Below are positions 34,890-43,425 of a stretch of 64,000 nt of DNA, piece by piece (positions within the stretch are counted from its first letter, which is position 1; every line of letters begins with the position of its first letter). A program made the translations under genes and the position numbers. A model generated the notes under the pieces. That model was not told the origin of the DNA, did no database searches, and was given only the letters and a program-made list of their open reading frames with translations. This stretch comes from an uncultured Dorea sp. (GTDB lineage Bacteria; Bacillota; Clostridia; Lachnospirales; Lachnospiraceae): positions 1 through 64,000 of the forward strand of contig CAJTOH010000013.1 in the NCBI GenBank assembly GCA_910577685.1. The letters are read 5' to 3'.

Positions 34890-34935
34890 ATATACATATA
34901 TTTTTATTTTCTATTTACATCATAAGGAGGTTTTT

Positions 34936-35853
34936 ATGAGACACTTAATGAGTCCGCTTGATTTTTCCGTAGAAGAATTGGATCGACTGATGAACTTAGC
35001 GGTTGACATCGAAGCCAACCCTGCCAAGTACGCGCATGCCTGCGAAGGGAAAAAACTAGCAACACTTTTCTATGAGCCAAGCACACGGACAAGGCTGAGC
35101 CACGAGGCCGCGATGCTGAACTTGGGGGGAAGCGTCCTTGGATTCTCTTCTGCAGAGTCCAGCTCTGCCGCCAAAGGCGAAAGCGTTTCCGACACCATCC
35201 GTACGGTTTCCTGCTACGCGGATATCTGCGCTATGCGCCATCCGAAAGAAGGCGCGCCCATGGTTGCCTGCCAGCATGCATCCATCCCGGTCATCAACGC
35301 CGGGGACGGCGGTCATCAGCATCCGACTCAGACTTTGACCGACCTGCTGACGATCCGAAACCTGAAAGGACATCTGGACAACATGGTTATCGGGCTTTGC
35401 GGAGACTTAAAGTTTGGACGTACCGTCCATTCTCTGATCCATGCCCTTGTCAGATATTCAGGGATCAAGTTCATCCTGATCTCCCCGGAAGAATTAAGGC
35501 TTCCCGGCTACATGCGTTCTGACGTACTGGATAAGGGGAATATCCCGTACAAAGAAGTTGTCCGGCTTGAGGACGCATTGCCGAAACTGGATCTGCTCTA
35601 CATGACCCGCGTCCAAAAGGAACGCTTCTTTAATGAAGAGGATTATGTACGCATGAAAGATTTCTACATTCTGGATTCCAAGAAAATGGAGCTGGCTCCC
35701 AAAGATATGTACGTCCTTCACCCGCTTCCGCGCGTCAACGAGATTTCCGTCGAAGTGGACAGCGACCCCAGGGCGGCCTATTTCAAACAGACCCAGTACG
35801 GCGTCTATATCCGGATGGCGCTCATCCTGACGCTGCTCAATATCGAAGTGTAG
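34936..35853 (+). CDS. pyrB: Aspartate carbamoyltransferase catalytic subunit
   Basis: This 305-aa enzyme condenses carbamoyl phosphate and aspartate, the committed step of pyrimidine synthesis. The carbamoyl phosphate motif EPSTRTRLSHE starts at residue 47; the second conserved block GGHQHPTQTLTDLLTI follows about 85 residues later, and MTRVQKERF near 230 and PLPRVNEIS near 270 bind aspartate. AAGGAGG lies seven bases before the ATG. It is followed after 11 bases by pyrI, so catalytic and regulatory chains are made together to form the dodecameric enzyme. The long leader suggests attenuation. Confidence 0.97.
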   Translation: MRHLMSPLDFSVEELDRLMNLAVDIEANPAKYAHACEGKKLATLFYEPSTRTRLSHEAAMLNLGGSVLGFSSAESSSAAKGESVSDTIRTVSCYADICAMRHPKEGAPMVACQHASIPVINAGDGGHQHPTQTLTDLLTIRNLKGHLDNMVIGLCGDLKFGRTVHSLIHALVRYSGIKFILISPEELRLPGYMRSDVLDKGNIPYKEVVRLEDALPKLDLLYMTRVQKERFFNEEDYVRMKDFYILDSKKMELAPKDMYVLHPLPRVNEISVEVDSDPRAAYFKQTQYGVYIRMALILTLLNIEV

Positions 35854-35864
35854 GAGGGAAGATC

Positions 35865-36311
35865 ATGTTAAAAAATACACTGAATGTAGGACGTATCGAA
35901 GAAGGTTTCGTATTAGACCATATACAGGCGGGACGCAGTATGGACATCTACAAATATCTCCATCTGGACAAGTTAGACTGCTGCGTTGCCATCATAAAGA
36001 ATGCCAAGAGCAACAAGATGGGTAAGAAGGACATCATGAAGATTGAGTGTCCAATTGATTTTATCGATTTAGACGTATTGGGATTTATCGATCACAATAT
36101 TACCATCAATCTCATCAAGGATTCTGAGATTGTAGCTAAGAAATGCTTACATCTGCCTAAAGAGATTACCAACATAATCCGCTGTAAGAATCCGAGATGT
36201 ATCACCTCGATCGAACAGGGGCTTGACCACGTATTTGTCCTGACTGACCCGGAAAAAGAAGTCTATCGCTGTAAATACTGTGAAGAAAAGTATCATGGGA
36301 AGCTAAAATAG
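35865..36311 (+). CDS. pyrI: Aspartate carbamoyltransferase regulatory subunit
   Basis: This 148-aa protein is the allosteric chain that binds CTP/ATP and links catalytic trimers. The N-terminal nucleotide domain (VGRIEEGFVLDHIQAGRSMD, IDHNITINLIKD) precedes a zinc domain with Cys107, Cys112, Cys136 and Cys139 (CKNPRC ... CKYC), the same spacing as E. coli PyrI. AGGAGG lies before the ATG, 11 bases after pyrB. A terminator follows. Confidence 0.96.
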   Translation: MLKNTLNVGRIEEGFVLDHIQAGRSMDIYKYLHLDKLDCCVAIIKNAKSNKMGKKDIMKIECPIDFIDLDVLGFIDHNITINLIKDSEIVAKKCLHLPKEITNIIRCKNPRCITSIEQGLDHVFVLTDPEKEVYRCKYCEEKYHGKLK

Positions 36312-36329
36312 GCTCAGGCCTAATTAAAA

Positions 36330-36369
36330 AAGTCAATGAGCAAGTGAGAATATCTCTGTTCATTGACTT
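36330..36369 (+). terminator. Terminator after pyrI
   Basis: AAGTCAATGA and TCATTGACTT close a hairpin with a 20-base tip; a T-rich tail (CATTCTTTCTT) follows on the plus strand. The reverse strand could serve the rnpB 3' end. Confidence 0.6.
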
Positions 36370-36390
36370 CATTCTTTCTTGAAAAGATCT

Positions 36391-36804
36391 GCAAGCAAGA
36401 CGATAAGCCGGGTTATGTCGTTGGGTAATCATCTATCTAGCCCCGCCGTTACCGGCGGGATCAAGCAACCTACCTAAGACGTGACGGGCCGCCACATCGT
36501 CTTTTTCCGGTCTTGCTTCGGATGGGGTTTACATGTGCCCCCGCTGTTACCAGCAGGGCGGTAGTCTCTTACACTGCCCTTCCACCCTTACCATATACAT
36601 GGCGGTACATTTCTGTTGCACTTTCCTTGGAGTCGCCTCCACCGGACGTTATCCGGCATCCTGCCCTGTGAAGCCCGGACTTTCCTCATCTGCTGCCTTT
36701 CGGCCTAACCGGCCGCCCTATAGGGCTTCCGGCCGCCGGCAAGCCGGCAAAGGGAAGCTCTTAGCAGTCGAAAATTTGCAGACGCGATTACCTGTCTTAC
36801 TTGC
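36391..36804 (-). ncRNA. rnpB: RNase P RNA (type A/B bacterial)
   Basis: About 414 bases on the minus strand carry the universal core of the tRNA 5'-processing ribozyme: GAGGAAAGTCCGGGC near the 5' third (CR-I), an ACAGAA box, the TAAGGGTGGAAGGGCAGTG-like region, and the 3' block AACCCGGCTTATCGTCTTGC. The 5' end GCAAGTAAGAC and 3' end GTCTTGCTTGC pair perfectly over 11 bases (P1 helix), which fixes both ends. The GCCGGCTTGCCGGC and CCGCCGGTAACGGCGGG stems are species-specific helices. A frame of 93 codons on the opposite strand is a shadow. Confidence 0.96.
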
Positions 36805-36856
36805 AATTACTTGAAACAACGTATTCCATACTAACACAAAATTCCGGGAAAATCAA

Positions 36857-38623
36857 TCATCGGAAACTCTTAATCCAATTAATTAAAGAATCATGATACA
36901 CATTATCCGTGACATCCTTCTTCATCTGCTCCGTAACCGGACCGTTCTTTTCCATGATCGTAAGAATAGCCTCCTGAAGTCCGGCAATCCTGCCTTTCTC
37001 AAAAGCCTCCGGCTGATCCTCCGGCTTCTCCGGCTCTTTCTTTCCCTCGGCATCAGCCCGGGACAGGCTTTCCATGGCTTCGTCAATCATCTTCCCTGTC
37101 ACGGTCTCCAGTGTCTCCCTGGATTCAAGCTTCGCCTTCTCCTCCTCAACGGATTCCAGCATCACCTCCGCCACCTTCTCAGCCACAATATCTGCCGCAG
37201 CCTCGGCGACTTCCTCTTCCGCAATCCTCTTTTCACCCGAATCCGCCACAACCGCCACATTCAGCTCCTGCCCTTCGGAAGCCGGAACCCAAATCTCTCC
37301 CGAATTCGCCTTCACGCTGACCGAGATACGGCCGTTATCCACAGCCACCTTCTCGCCTGACAGCATACCCACATAAAAAGCTCCGTTTGCTGCCGGAAGA
37401 CTCATAGTAAAATCGCCGTAGTCATTATTCACAGTAACGATAACCGATTCTCCCTCATAATTCCTCGCAAATGCATACTGCCGATTCGTCAGCATCAATT
37501 CCTGATAATCTCCATAGGACAGAGCCGGCGTACTCTGGCGCACCTTACCTAAGGCCGCTACCAATCTGGTATATGGATTCTCTTCTATGACATGTTCATA
37601 GTCATCAAGAGACAGAGCCGGTCTTAAGGAATCGTCGGAGTGCCGCTCTTTGCGCCCCTCAATCCCGAACTCCGAACCGTAATAGATCGACGGTACTCCG
37701 GGCAGCGTATACATCAAGACGTGTACGGGCGCAAAATGCGCTTTGTTATTCAGCTTTGTGTAGATTCTCTCCACATCGTGGTTATCCACGAAATTATAGA
37801 GCTTCAAACCGTCCGGACGGCTGCCTCCCATACCGTAGAGCCTTTTTACCGTATGGGCAATCTCAAAATAATTGTGGTCGTTATGCCCCGAATACAAGGC
37901 TTTATGCAGATGGTAATTGGTGACGGAATGTAAGGTTCCTTCATTCACCCAGCGGTTGTAATCCCCGTGGATAACCTCTCCCATCAGCCAGAAGTCAGGC
38001 TTCACTTCATTGGCCACCTGCCGAAGCGCCTTCATGTATTCAAAATCCAGCACATCCGCCGCATCCAGACGGATCCCGTCCACGTCAAACTCCTTTACCC
38101 AGAAGCGGATTACATCCCCAATATAATCCCGCACTTCCGGATTCTGCTGATTCAGTTTCGCAAGGAGATCGTAGCCTCCCCAGTTCTCGTAAGAAAACCC
38201 GTCGTTAAACTCATTATTTCCCCAAAAATTCACGTTCCGGTACCAATCCTTATACCGCGAATTCTCCCTGTTCTTTTTGATATCCTGAAACGCAAAAAAA
38301 TCCCGTCCGGTGTGGTTAAACACTCCGTCAAAGATAACTTTCACTCCTTGGCTGTGACACTCCTCCACAAATGCCGCCAAATCCTCGTTCGTTCCAAGAC
38401 GGCTGTCCAGCTTCTTGTAATCCGTAGTCTCATATCCATGCCCCACCGATTCAAAAAGCGGGCCGATATAGATTGCGTTGCATCCAATCTCTTTGATATG
38501 TGCAATCCACGGCAACAGCGTATTCAGTCTGTGCTCCGGCTCCCCGTAGGAATTCTGCTTCGGCGCTCCGGTAAGCCCTAACGGATAAATGTGATAAAAT
38601 ACTGCCTCGTCATACCATGCCAT
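36857..38623 (-). CDS. GH13 alpha-amylase-family glycoside hydrolase
   Basis: This 588-aa enzyme has a GH13 barrel at about 1-400 with the catalytic triad: Asp187 in DGIRLDAAD, Glu216 in FWLMGEVIHG and Asp283 in NFVDNHDVE. The early motif VIFDGVFNHTGRDFFAF is conserved. No signal peptide is present, so it acts in the cytosol on maltodextrin or glycogen. After a beta-sandwich-like domain the chain ends in an Ala/Glu-rich helical tail (about 480-588, AEEEVAEAAADIVAEKVAE) that is unusual for the family and may be a coiled coil. The ATG follows an AGGAGG site. It is a single-gene unit. Confidence 0.88.
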   Translation of the reverse strand: MAWYDEAVFYHIYPLGLTGAPKQNSYGEPEHRLNTLLPWIAHIKEIGCNAIYIGPLFESVGHGYETTDYKKLDSRLGTNEDLAAFVEECHSQGVKVIFDGVFNHTGRDFFAFQDIKKNRENSRYKDWYRNVNFWGNNEFNDGFSYENWGGYDLLAKLNQQNPEVRDYIGDVIRFWVKEFDVDGIRLDAADVLDFEYMKALRQVANEVKPDFWLMGEVIHGDYNRWVNEGTLHSVTNYHLHKALYSGHNDHNYFEIAHTVKRLYGMGGSRPDGLKLYNFVDNHDVERIYTKLNNKAHFAPVHVLMYTLPGVPSIYYGSEFGIEGRKERHSDDSLRPALSLDDYEHVIEENPYTRLVAALGKVRQSTPALSYGDYQELMLTNRQYAFARNYEGESVIVTVNNDYGDFTMSLPAANGAFYVGMLSGEKVAVDNGRISVSVKANSGEIWVPASEGQELNVAVVADSGEKRIAEEEVAEAAADIVAEKVAEVMLESVEEEKAKLESRETLETVTGKMIDEAMESLSRADAEGKKEPEKPEDQPEAFEKGRIAGLQEAILTIMEKNGPVTEQMKKDVTDNVYHDSLINWIKSFR

Positions 38624-38780
38624 CGTTATCCGTACCTCCTAAAAAATATTTCCAATATCACTGACATGAAGCGGCCTTCCTGCGTGATACCTTTACATTC
38701 TATCACAAAATGCCGCCGTCTGCCATAAAAAATACGGATATCGCACATTCAGACTTAAAGCGAAGAGGAAAGCCGAACCG

Positions 38781-39260
38781 TTACATCCGGACAACCACAT
38801 CCTCGATCAGCTCTTTGCCGTCCGCAGCCCCCGTCGCCAAAGCATCGCATCTCTCGTTCTGGGGATGTCCGTCGTGGCCCTTAACCCAGATGAAAGTCAC
38901 CCGATGCTTCTCTTTTGCCGCCAGCAGGCGTTTCCACAAGTCCACATTCTTCACCGGCTCGTTCTTCCCCCGTTTCCAGCCTTTCTTAATCCACCCGTCG
39001 ATCCAATGCCGGTTAAACGCATTAACCACATACTGGGAATCGGAATACAGTTCAACCTCGCAAGGACGGTTCAGCGCCTCCAGCCCTGCAATCACAGCCA
39101 TCAGCTCCATCCTGTTGTTCGTCGTCTTCTTATATCCCTGAGACAATTCCTTCGTGTGAAGCTCTCCCTTCGTATCCACATATTCCAGCACCGTCCCGTA
39201 GCCTCCCGGCCCATCCGGGTTCCCTCTGGCAGCGCCGTCCGTATAGATCTTTACCTTCAT
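38781..39260 (-). CDS. rnhA: Ribonuclease HI
   Basis: This 159-aa nuclease degrades the RNA of RNA-DNA hybrids. The catalytic carboxylates are visible: Asp8 in IYTDGAARGNP, Glu52 in RMELMAVI, Asp74 in LYSDSQYVV, and Asp near 143 in NERCDALA. WVKGHDGHPQNERCD carries the conserved His loop. Length matches E. coli RNase HI. It is 24 bases downstream of the MBL-fold gene, which is 40 bases downstream of the MogA-like gene; the three probably form one transcript. Confidence 0.95.
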   Translation of the reverse strand: MKVKIYTDGAARGNPDGPGGYGTVLEYVDTKGELHTKELSQGYKKTTNNRMELMAVIAGLEALNRPCEVELYSDSQYVVNAFNRHWIDGWIKKGWKRGKNEPVKNVDLWKRLLAAKEKHRVTFIWVKGHDGHPQNERCDALATGAADGKELIEDVVVRM

Positions 39261-39284
39261 GCCCGCTCTCCTCTCGCCGCAATA

Positions 39285-39974
39285 TTATCCGTCTGTCTCA
39301 AATACCTGCTGTTGGTTCCTGACCCTCATCACCCGATCCCGATATGGTTCCGAGATAGAATCGGCCGCCAGTCTGTCGCAAGTCTCATATTTTCCCCATA
39401 AATGCATGGGAAACGCACAGCCTGTCCGGGTATGCCTCATAAAATAGTCGAACCCCCATGCATACTGTTCTTCCTGCCTTGGATCAAGGGGAAGGAACGC
39501 CACATCAATAGACTCGCCCTCGATACGGCCGATCTCATACTGGAATCCGCGTCGCATCATCTCGTTATACTCGTCGCTTTCTTCCTCCCAGTGCCACCAG
39601 TTCAGATCCCCCGCATGGTAAATCGTCCTCTCTCCCACATGTACCAGAAAAGCGACGCCCTCGTCGGTAGAACGCAGGGTACGGATCTTCATGCCGTCAA
39701 GGGAAATCTCCTTGCGCGGCCCTATATAAGTGCATCTTCCCTCCGGCCCCTTTACCTCGATATCATCCGAAAGAATATAGTGGATCTCTCTGAAATCCCT
39801 CTCCCATTCAAAAATATGTTTTTGAAAATGATCGGGATGGACATGGCTTGCAAAGACATAAAGCTTGGCCGTCTCCGCAAATTCCGGAAGGGTTCCCTCA
39901 TAGTAATCGAAGATCAAAACCCTGTCGTCCACCTCCGCCGCATACCCGCTGTGACATAAATATGTTATCTTCAT
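39285..39974 (-). CDS. MBL-fold metallohydrolase
   Basis: This 229-aa protein has the metallo-beta-lactamase-like fold. The HxHxDH motif appears as FASHVHPDHFQKHIFEW, followed by YHAGDLNWWHW and a late PMHLWGKYET. Many such proteins in Firmicutes are annotated only as MBL-fold hydrolases; some resemble UlaG-like lactonases. Substrate unknown. There is no signal peptide. It lies between the MogA-like gene and rnhA. Confidence 0.85.
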   Translation of the reverse strand: MKITYLCHSGYAAEVDDRVLIFDYYEGTLPEFAETAKLYVFASHVHPDHFQKHIFEWERDFREIHYILSDDIEVKGPEGRCTYIGPRKEISLDGMKIRTLRSTDEGVAFLVHVGERTIYHAGDLNWWHWEEESDEYNEMMRRGFQYEIGRIEGESIDVAFLPLDPRQEEQYAWGFDYFMRHTRTGCAFPMHLWGKYETCDRLAADSISEPYRDRVMRVRNQQQVFETDG

Positions 39975-40014
39975 ATATCTCTTTCCCTCCGCGCAGACCG
40001 CCCCGGGCGGCAGA

Positions 40015-40485
40015 TTATACTTCCCCCTGAATCACCTCAACCGCATGAACCAGCTCCGGAAGCAGGTACTTTAGAACCTCCCTGACTGCCTGCGGCTTTC
40101 CCGGCAGGTTCACAATCAATACTTCTCCCCTGATTCCGGCAACGCTCCTATTGAGCATCGCGCGCTTCGTTAATTTCATGGAATATGCGCGCATGGCCTC
40201 CGGAATACCTACAATCGGTTTCTCGATAATATCCATCGTTGCCTCCGGCGTACAGTCCGATGGCCCGCAGCCCGCTCCGCCCGTAGTCAGCACAAGGTCT
40301 GCCGAAAATGTGTCCGTTATTCTCGTCATCACCGCCGCAAGAACCTCCCTGTCGTTAGGGATCGCCCCCATGTAGGTGATCTCAAGACCTGCCCCCTCCA
40401 TCATCTCCATAACGGCCTCGCCGCTTTCATTCGCCGCGCTCCCTCTATATACCTCCGTACTCGCCGTAATAATCGCCACTCTCAT
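40015..40485 (-). CDS. MogA/MoaB-family molybdopterin-binding-domain protein
   Basis: This 156-aa protein carries the MoCF-binding fold: AIITASTEVYRGSA at the start, VLTTGGAGCGPSDCTPEATMD in the centre (the TTGGTG-like loop), and LIVNLPGKPQAVREVL near the end. MoaB or MogA adenylates molybdopterin, but no other molybdenum-cofactor gene is present in this window, so the role is uncertain. GGAGG lies before the ATG. Its 5' flank carries a 47-base tandem duplication. A short possible ORF (40445-40546) overlaps the start. Confidence 0.8.
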   Translation of the reverse strand: MRVAIITASTEVYRGSAANESGEAVMEMMEGAGLEITYMGAIPNDREVLAAVMTRITDTFSADLVLTTGGAGCGPSDCTPEATMDIIEKPIVGIPEAMRAYSMKLTKRAMLNRSVAGIRGEVLIVNLPGKPQAVREVLKYLLPELVHAVEVIQGEV

Positions 40486-40503
40486 AACATACCTCCGTTA
40501 TTT

Positions 40504-40594
40504 CCCGGAAACCCTCGTACTTTTCTAAAATCTCCTCTTTATCCATATTCCCCGGAAACTCTCGTATCTTTCTAAAAACTCCTCTTTATCCATA
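40504..40594. repeat. 47-bp tandem duplication upstream of the MogA-like gene
   Basis: Two 44-base copies (40504-40547 and 40551-40594) differ at four positions and start 47 bases apart. On the minus strand each holds a ribosome-site-like AAGAGGAG and an ATG. The 47-base period is not a multiple of three. On the minus strand the second copy begins a 33-codon frame, MDKEEILEKYEGFREITEVC, that ends inside the MogA-like gene. Confidence 0.7.
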
Positions 40595-40598
40595 CAAG

Positions 40599-40625
40599 AA
40601 AGTCCGTGAACAGTTCACGGACTTT
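40599..40625 (-). terminator. Terminator after spoIVA
   Basis: AAAGTCCGTGA and TCACGGACTTT form a stem with a five-base loop, ending in a short T run on the minus strand, 62 bases after the spoIVA stop. Confidence 0.65.
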
Positions 40626-40687
40626 ACCCCATAATGTCTGTCAGATCAATCATAGCAAATTATACCGGAAGTGTAAAGGACTTTGCA

Positions 40688-42160
40688 TCAGATAATAATG
40701 CAGACCAGCCCTCCGTTGCTGTCGTTGACGATCTTCTGCATGGTATCCTGAAGCTTCTCCTGACTTTCGTCGTTAATCATGGCCATCTTGTTCTGCATCC
40801 CGTCCATCACCAGTTCCTCAATGGACTTTCCGAAGATATTCGTACCCCAGATTCCCTCCTCGCTCTCCTTCGCATCCTTGATGTAGCGGATCAAATCCTG
40901 AGCCTGCTGTTCATTTCCCACAATAGGCGCAATCTCCGTCTCAATGTTAGCACGGATAAGATGAATAGAAGGCGCCTCCGAATGGATCTTAACCCCGTAT
41001 TTGTTCCCCTGTTTGATAATGGTTGGTTCTTCCAGAGTGATCTCGTCTTTCTGGGGACTGACCACGCCGTAACCCCGCATCCTTACCGAGGCAAACGCGT
41101 CCCTCACCCCTTCGTACTCCTTTTTCAGTTCCGAAAGATTCTTCATGGCCGCCACCAGCTCATACTGCCCCGCAATATGAGTTCCGGTCAGCTCGCTTAA
41201 CATCTCATAATAGAACTTTTCCGCCACCTGTATGCGTACCTTCACACAACCGGTATCCATTTCGATATGGTCTACCTTGATCTCTTCTATGTACATGCAC
41301 TCCGGCATCTCAATTCCTGCCGCCGCATCCCTAATCTCTCCGAAACGATTCAGGATATCTTTGATATGTACCAGCATTTCCTGCTTAATCTTGTGATCCC
41401 TGGGCAGCATTTCCACCCATTTCGGAACGAAGAACTGCACCTCGGAAACCGGGAATTCATATAGCACTGCTTCCATAATCCGGGTAATATCATCCTCTTT
41501 AAGCTGCTCGCAGTTGACCGGAATCGCCTGAACGCCGTACTGCTGTTCGCACTCCTCAGCCGTCTGTTTCGCCTCGTCGCCGAAAGGTTTCTTGGAATTC
41601 ACCAGCACTATAAAAGGCTTTCCAATACTTTGCAGTTCCCGTATGGTCTTCTCCGTACCTTCCCGGTAGTTCTCCCGCGGGATATCCGTAATACTGCCGT
41701 CCGTGGTAATCACGATACCTATGGTTGAATGATCGTGGATAACCTTGCGCGTGCCTATTGCCGCCGCCTTGGTAAAGGGTATCTCATGGTCGAACCACGG
41801 CGTCTTCACCTGTCGTTCTTCACCGCCCTCCACATGGCCGGACGCGCCCTCTACCATATACCCGACGCAGTCTATAAGCCTGACACGTACCTTCACATCC
41901 TCCGAAACCTTGATCTCCGCCGCTTCCTTCGGGACGAACTTCGGCTCTGTGGTCATAATCGTCCGTCCCGACGCAGACTGGGGAAGTTCATCCTTGGTCC
42001 TTGCCCTTCCGTGTTCGTCTTCCATATGCGGAAGCACCAGCACATCCATGAATCGCTTGATAAATGTAGATTTTCCCGTCCTTACCGGGCCTACCACTCC
42101 GATGTAGATCTCACCGTTTGTCCTTGCCTGTATGTCCTTGTATAAATGATATTGCTCCAT
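40688..42160 (-). CDS. spoIVA: Stage IV sporulation protein A (spore-coat ATPase)
   Basis: This 490-aa protein is the base of the spore coat, polymerising on the forespore with ATP hydrolysis. The P-loop GPVRTGKS is at 24-31; VPKEAAEIKVSEDVKVRVRL with VGYMVEGASGHVEGG and PWFDHEIPFTKAAAIGT are diagnostic, and the C-terminus ends with a short hydrophobic tail (GGLVCIII) that is needed for coat anchoring in Bacillus. It shows that the organism can sporulate or descends from a spore former. It is 74 bases downstream of the metallophosphoesterase gene. Its promoter was not clear; a sigma-E-like -10 (CATATATT) is present without a well-spaced -35. Confidence 0.97.
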   Translation of the reverse strand: MEQYHLYKDIQARTNGEIYIGVVGPVRTGKSTFIKRFMDVLVLPHMEDEHGRARTKDELPQSASGRTIMTTEPKFVPKEAAEIKVSEDVKVRVRLIDCVGYMVEGASGHVEGGEERQVKTPWFDHEIPFTKAAAIGTRKVIHDHSTIGIVITTDGSITDIPRENYREGTEKTIRELQSIGKPFIVLVNSKKPFGDEAKQTAEECEQQYGVQAIPVNCEQLKEDDITRIMEAVLYEFPVSEVQFFVPKWVEMLPRDHKIKQEMLVHIKDILNRFGEIRDAAAGIEMPECMYIEEIKVDHIEMDTGCVKVRIQVAEKFYYEMLSELTGTHIAGQYELVAAMKNLSELKKEYEGVRDAFASVRMRGYGVVSPQKDEITLEEPTIIKQGNKYGVKIHSEAPSIHLIRANIETEIAPIVGNEQQAQDLIRYIKDAKESEEGIWGTNIFGKSIEELVMDGMQNKMAMINDESQEKLQDTMQKIVNDSNGGLVCIII

Positions 42161-42234
42161 ACTCCTGCCCCTTCCATTCGTGGTGTTAGAATATATGCAG
42201 GCTTGAGATGGTTTAGACTATATTAAAACAAGTT

Positions 42235-43425
42235 TCAGTTAAACTTTACCGTAATGGAACAGATTTCCGCGATAGTTCCGACCCTCATATTCGGTCCGAA
42301 GATCCCCACGCCGGATGTCACGATATTGTGCATATCTCCTTTTTTCAGATATCCGCAGGCATTCTCCCACATCAAACGAATGGTCAGGTTCCCCGGCCAC
42401 ACCTGCCCGTCGTGGGTATGGCCGCACAGGTCCAGATCCACTCCCGCGTCCGCCAATTCCTTAAGCTCTTTCGGCTGATGGTCAATGACAAATATAGGCT
42501 TGGACAAATCCATATCCGCCGTAATCTCCTGCGGCGTCTTCCGGGTCTCAATTCCCCGGCCCGGGCGATGCCTGTCCGGACGGCCGTAGAGATACACGCT
42601 GTCCGCAATGGTCACCGATTCGTCCCTAAGCAGCGTGATCCCCGCCCTCTCAAGGAACTCATCCATCCTGACGTCGCTTTCTTTCTTTCGGCTCCCTCCG
42701 AAGGTAAAACCGGCGAGAATTTTTTCCTTGATATCATGATTCCCATAGCAGGCATAAATCCCGTATTTGCTGCGGATCTCTTTTAAGATAGTGATTAGTT
42801 TCTCCGGGTCTTCTAACGCCTCGTACTCATTGTCAAAGATATCCCCTGCAAAGATCACCAAATCCGGCTCTTCCGCATTAATCTTGTCAACCATCTTCCG
42901 GATATGCTCGCAGCCGATATTGTAACCCATATGTAAATCCGCCGCCATGACTACCTTCATCTGCTTAAGGTCGTCCGCCTTCTTGTCAATCTTTACCTCA
43001 TATCTTGTGGTTTTGATGTTTCCTGCATTCACCATTCCCCAGATACTAAGCACAGCAATTCCGACCGCGCAGATGACTCCCGAAATCACAAATACCTTGA
43101 AGCTTCTCAGCTTTTCCTGATTGATTCTCTTGCTTCTTTTCAGAATCACATGGATTACATCCGCCGTCCCCACCACTAAAATAGTATAAAGCAGGATTCC
43201 AAGCCAGTAATTTCCTATCTTTACGAAAAAACGTTTCACAACTCCCGACGGAAGGAAGAAGCCCACCCCCATGGCGCTGGCAAAAAACAGGTAAACCGTC
43301 GAAACGATCAGGCGCGCCCGAAACTTCCGGAACTCATGCCGGCAGGTACTCAGCCACCGAATAATCCACCGGATAATATATACATTGACCAACGCATACA
43401 GCGGAGACAATAATATCGCTAACAT
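42235..43425 (-). CDS. Membrane-anchored metallophosphoesterase
   Basis: This 396-aa protein has four N-terminal hydrophobic segments (about 1-125) and a calcineurin-like phosphoesterase domain: VVMAADLHMGYN, FAGDIFDNEYE, CYGNHDIKE and CGHTHDGQVWP, which supply the two-metal site. Family relatives cleave UDP-diacylglucosamine or cyclic nucleotides, but the substrate here is unknown. A GTG three codons earlier is also in frame, but AAGGAG lies eight bases before the ATG at 43425. The gene overlaps the 3' end of the DUF975 gene by 92 bases, a long overlap for a coupled pair. Confidence 0.85.
   Translation of the reverse strand: MLAILLSPLYALVNVYIIRWIIRWLSTCRHEFRKFRARLIVSTVYLFFASAMGVGFFLPSGVVKRFFVKIGNYWLGILLYTILVVGTADVIHVILKRSKRINQEKLRSFKVFVISGVICAVGIAVLSIWGMVNAGNIKTTRYEVKIDKKADDLKQMKVVMAADLHMGYNIGCEHIRKMVDKINAEEPDLVIFAGDIFDNEYEALEDPEKLITILKEIRSKYGIYACYGNHDIKEKILAGFTFGGSRKKESDVRMDEFLERAGITLLRDESVTIADSVYLYGRPDRHRPGRGIETRKTPQEITADMDLSKPIFVIDHQPKELKELADAGVDLDLCGHTHDGQVWPGNLTIRLMWENACGYLKKGDMHNIVTSGVGIFGPNMRVGTIAEICSITVKFN

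Noticed and set aside
36533..36814. 93-codon frame over the RNase P RNA
   Set aside because: It lies entirely in a conserved RNA gene on the other strand.
42161..42234. Sigma-E promoter of spoIVA
   Set aside because: A CATATATT box is present, but no -35 element at the right distance, so it is not listed as a feature.
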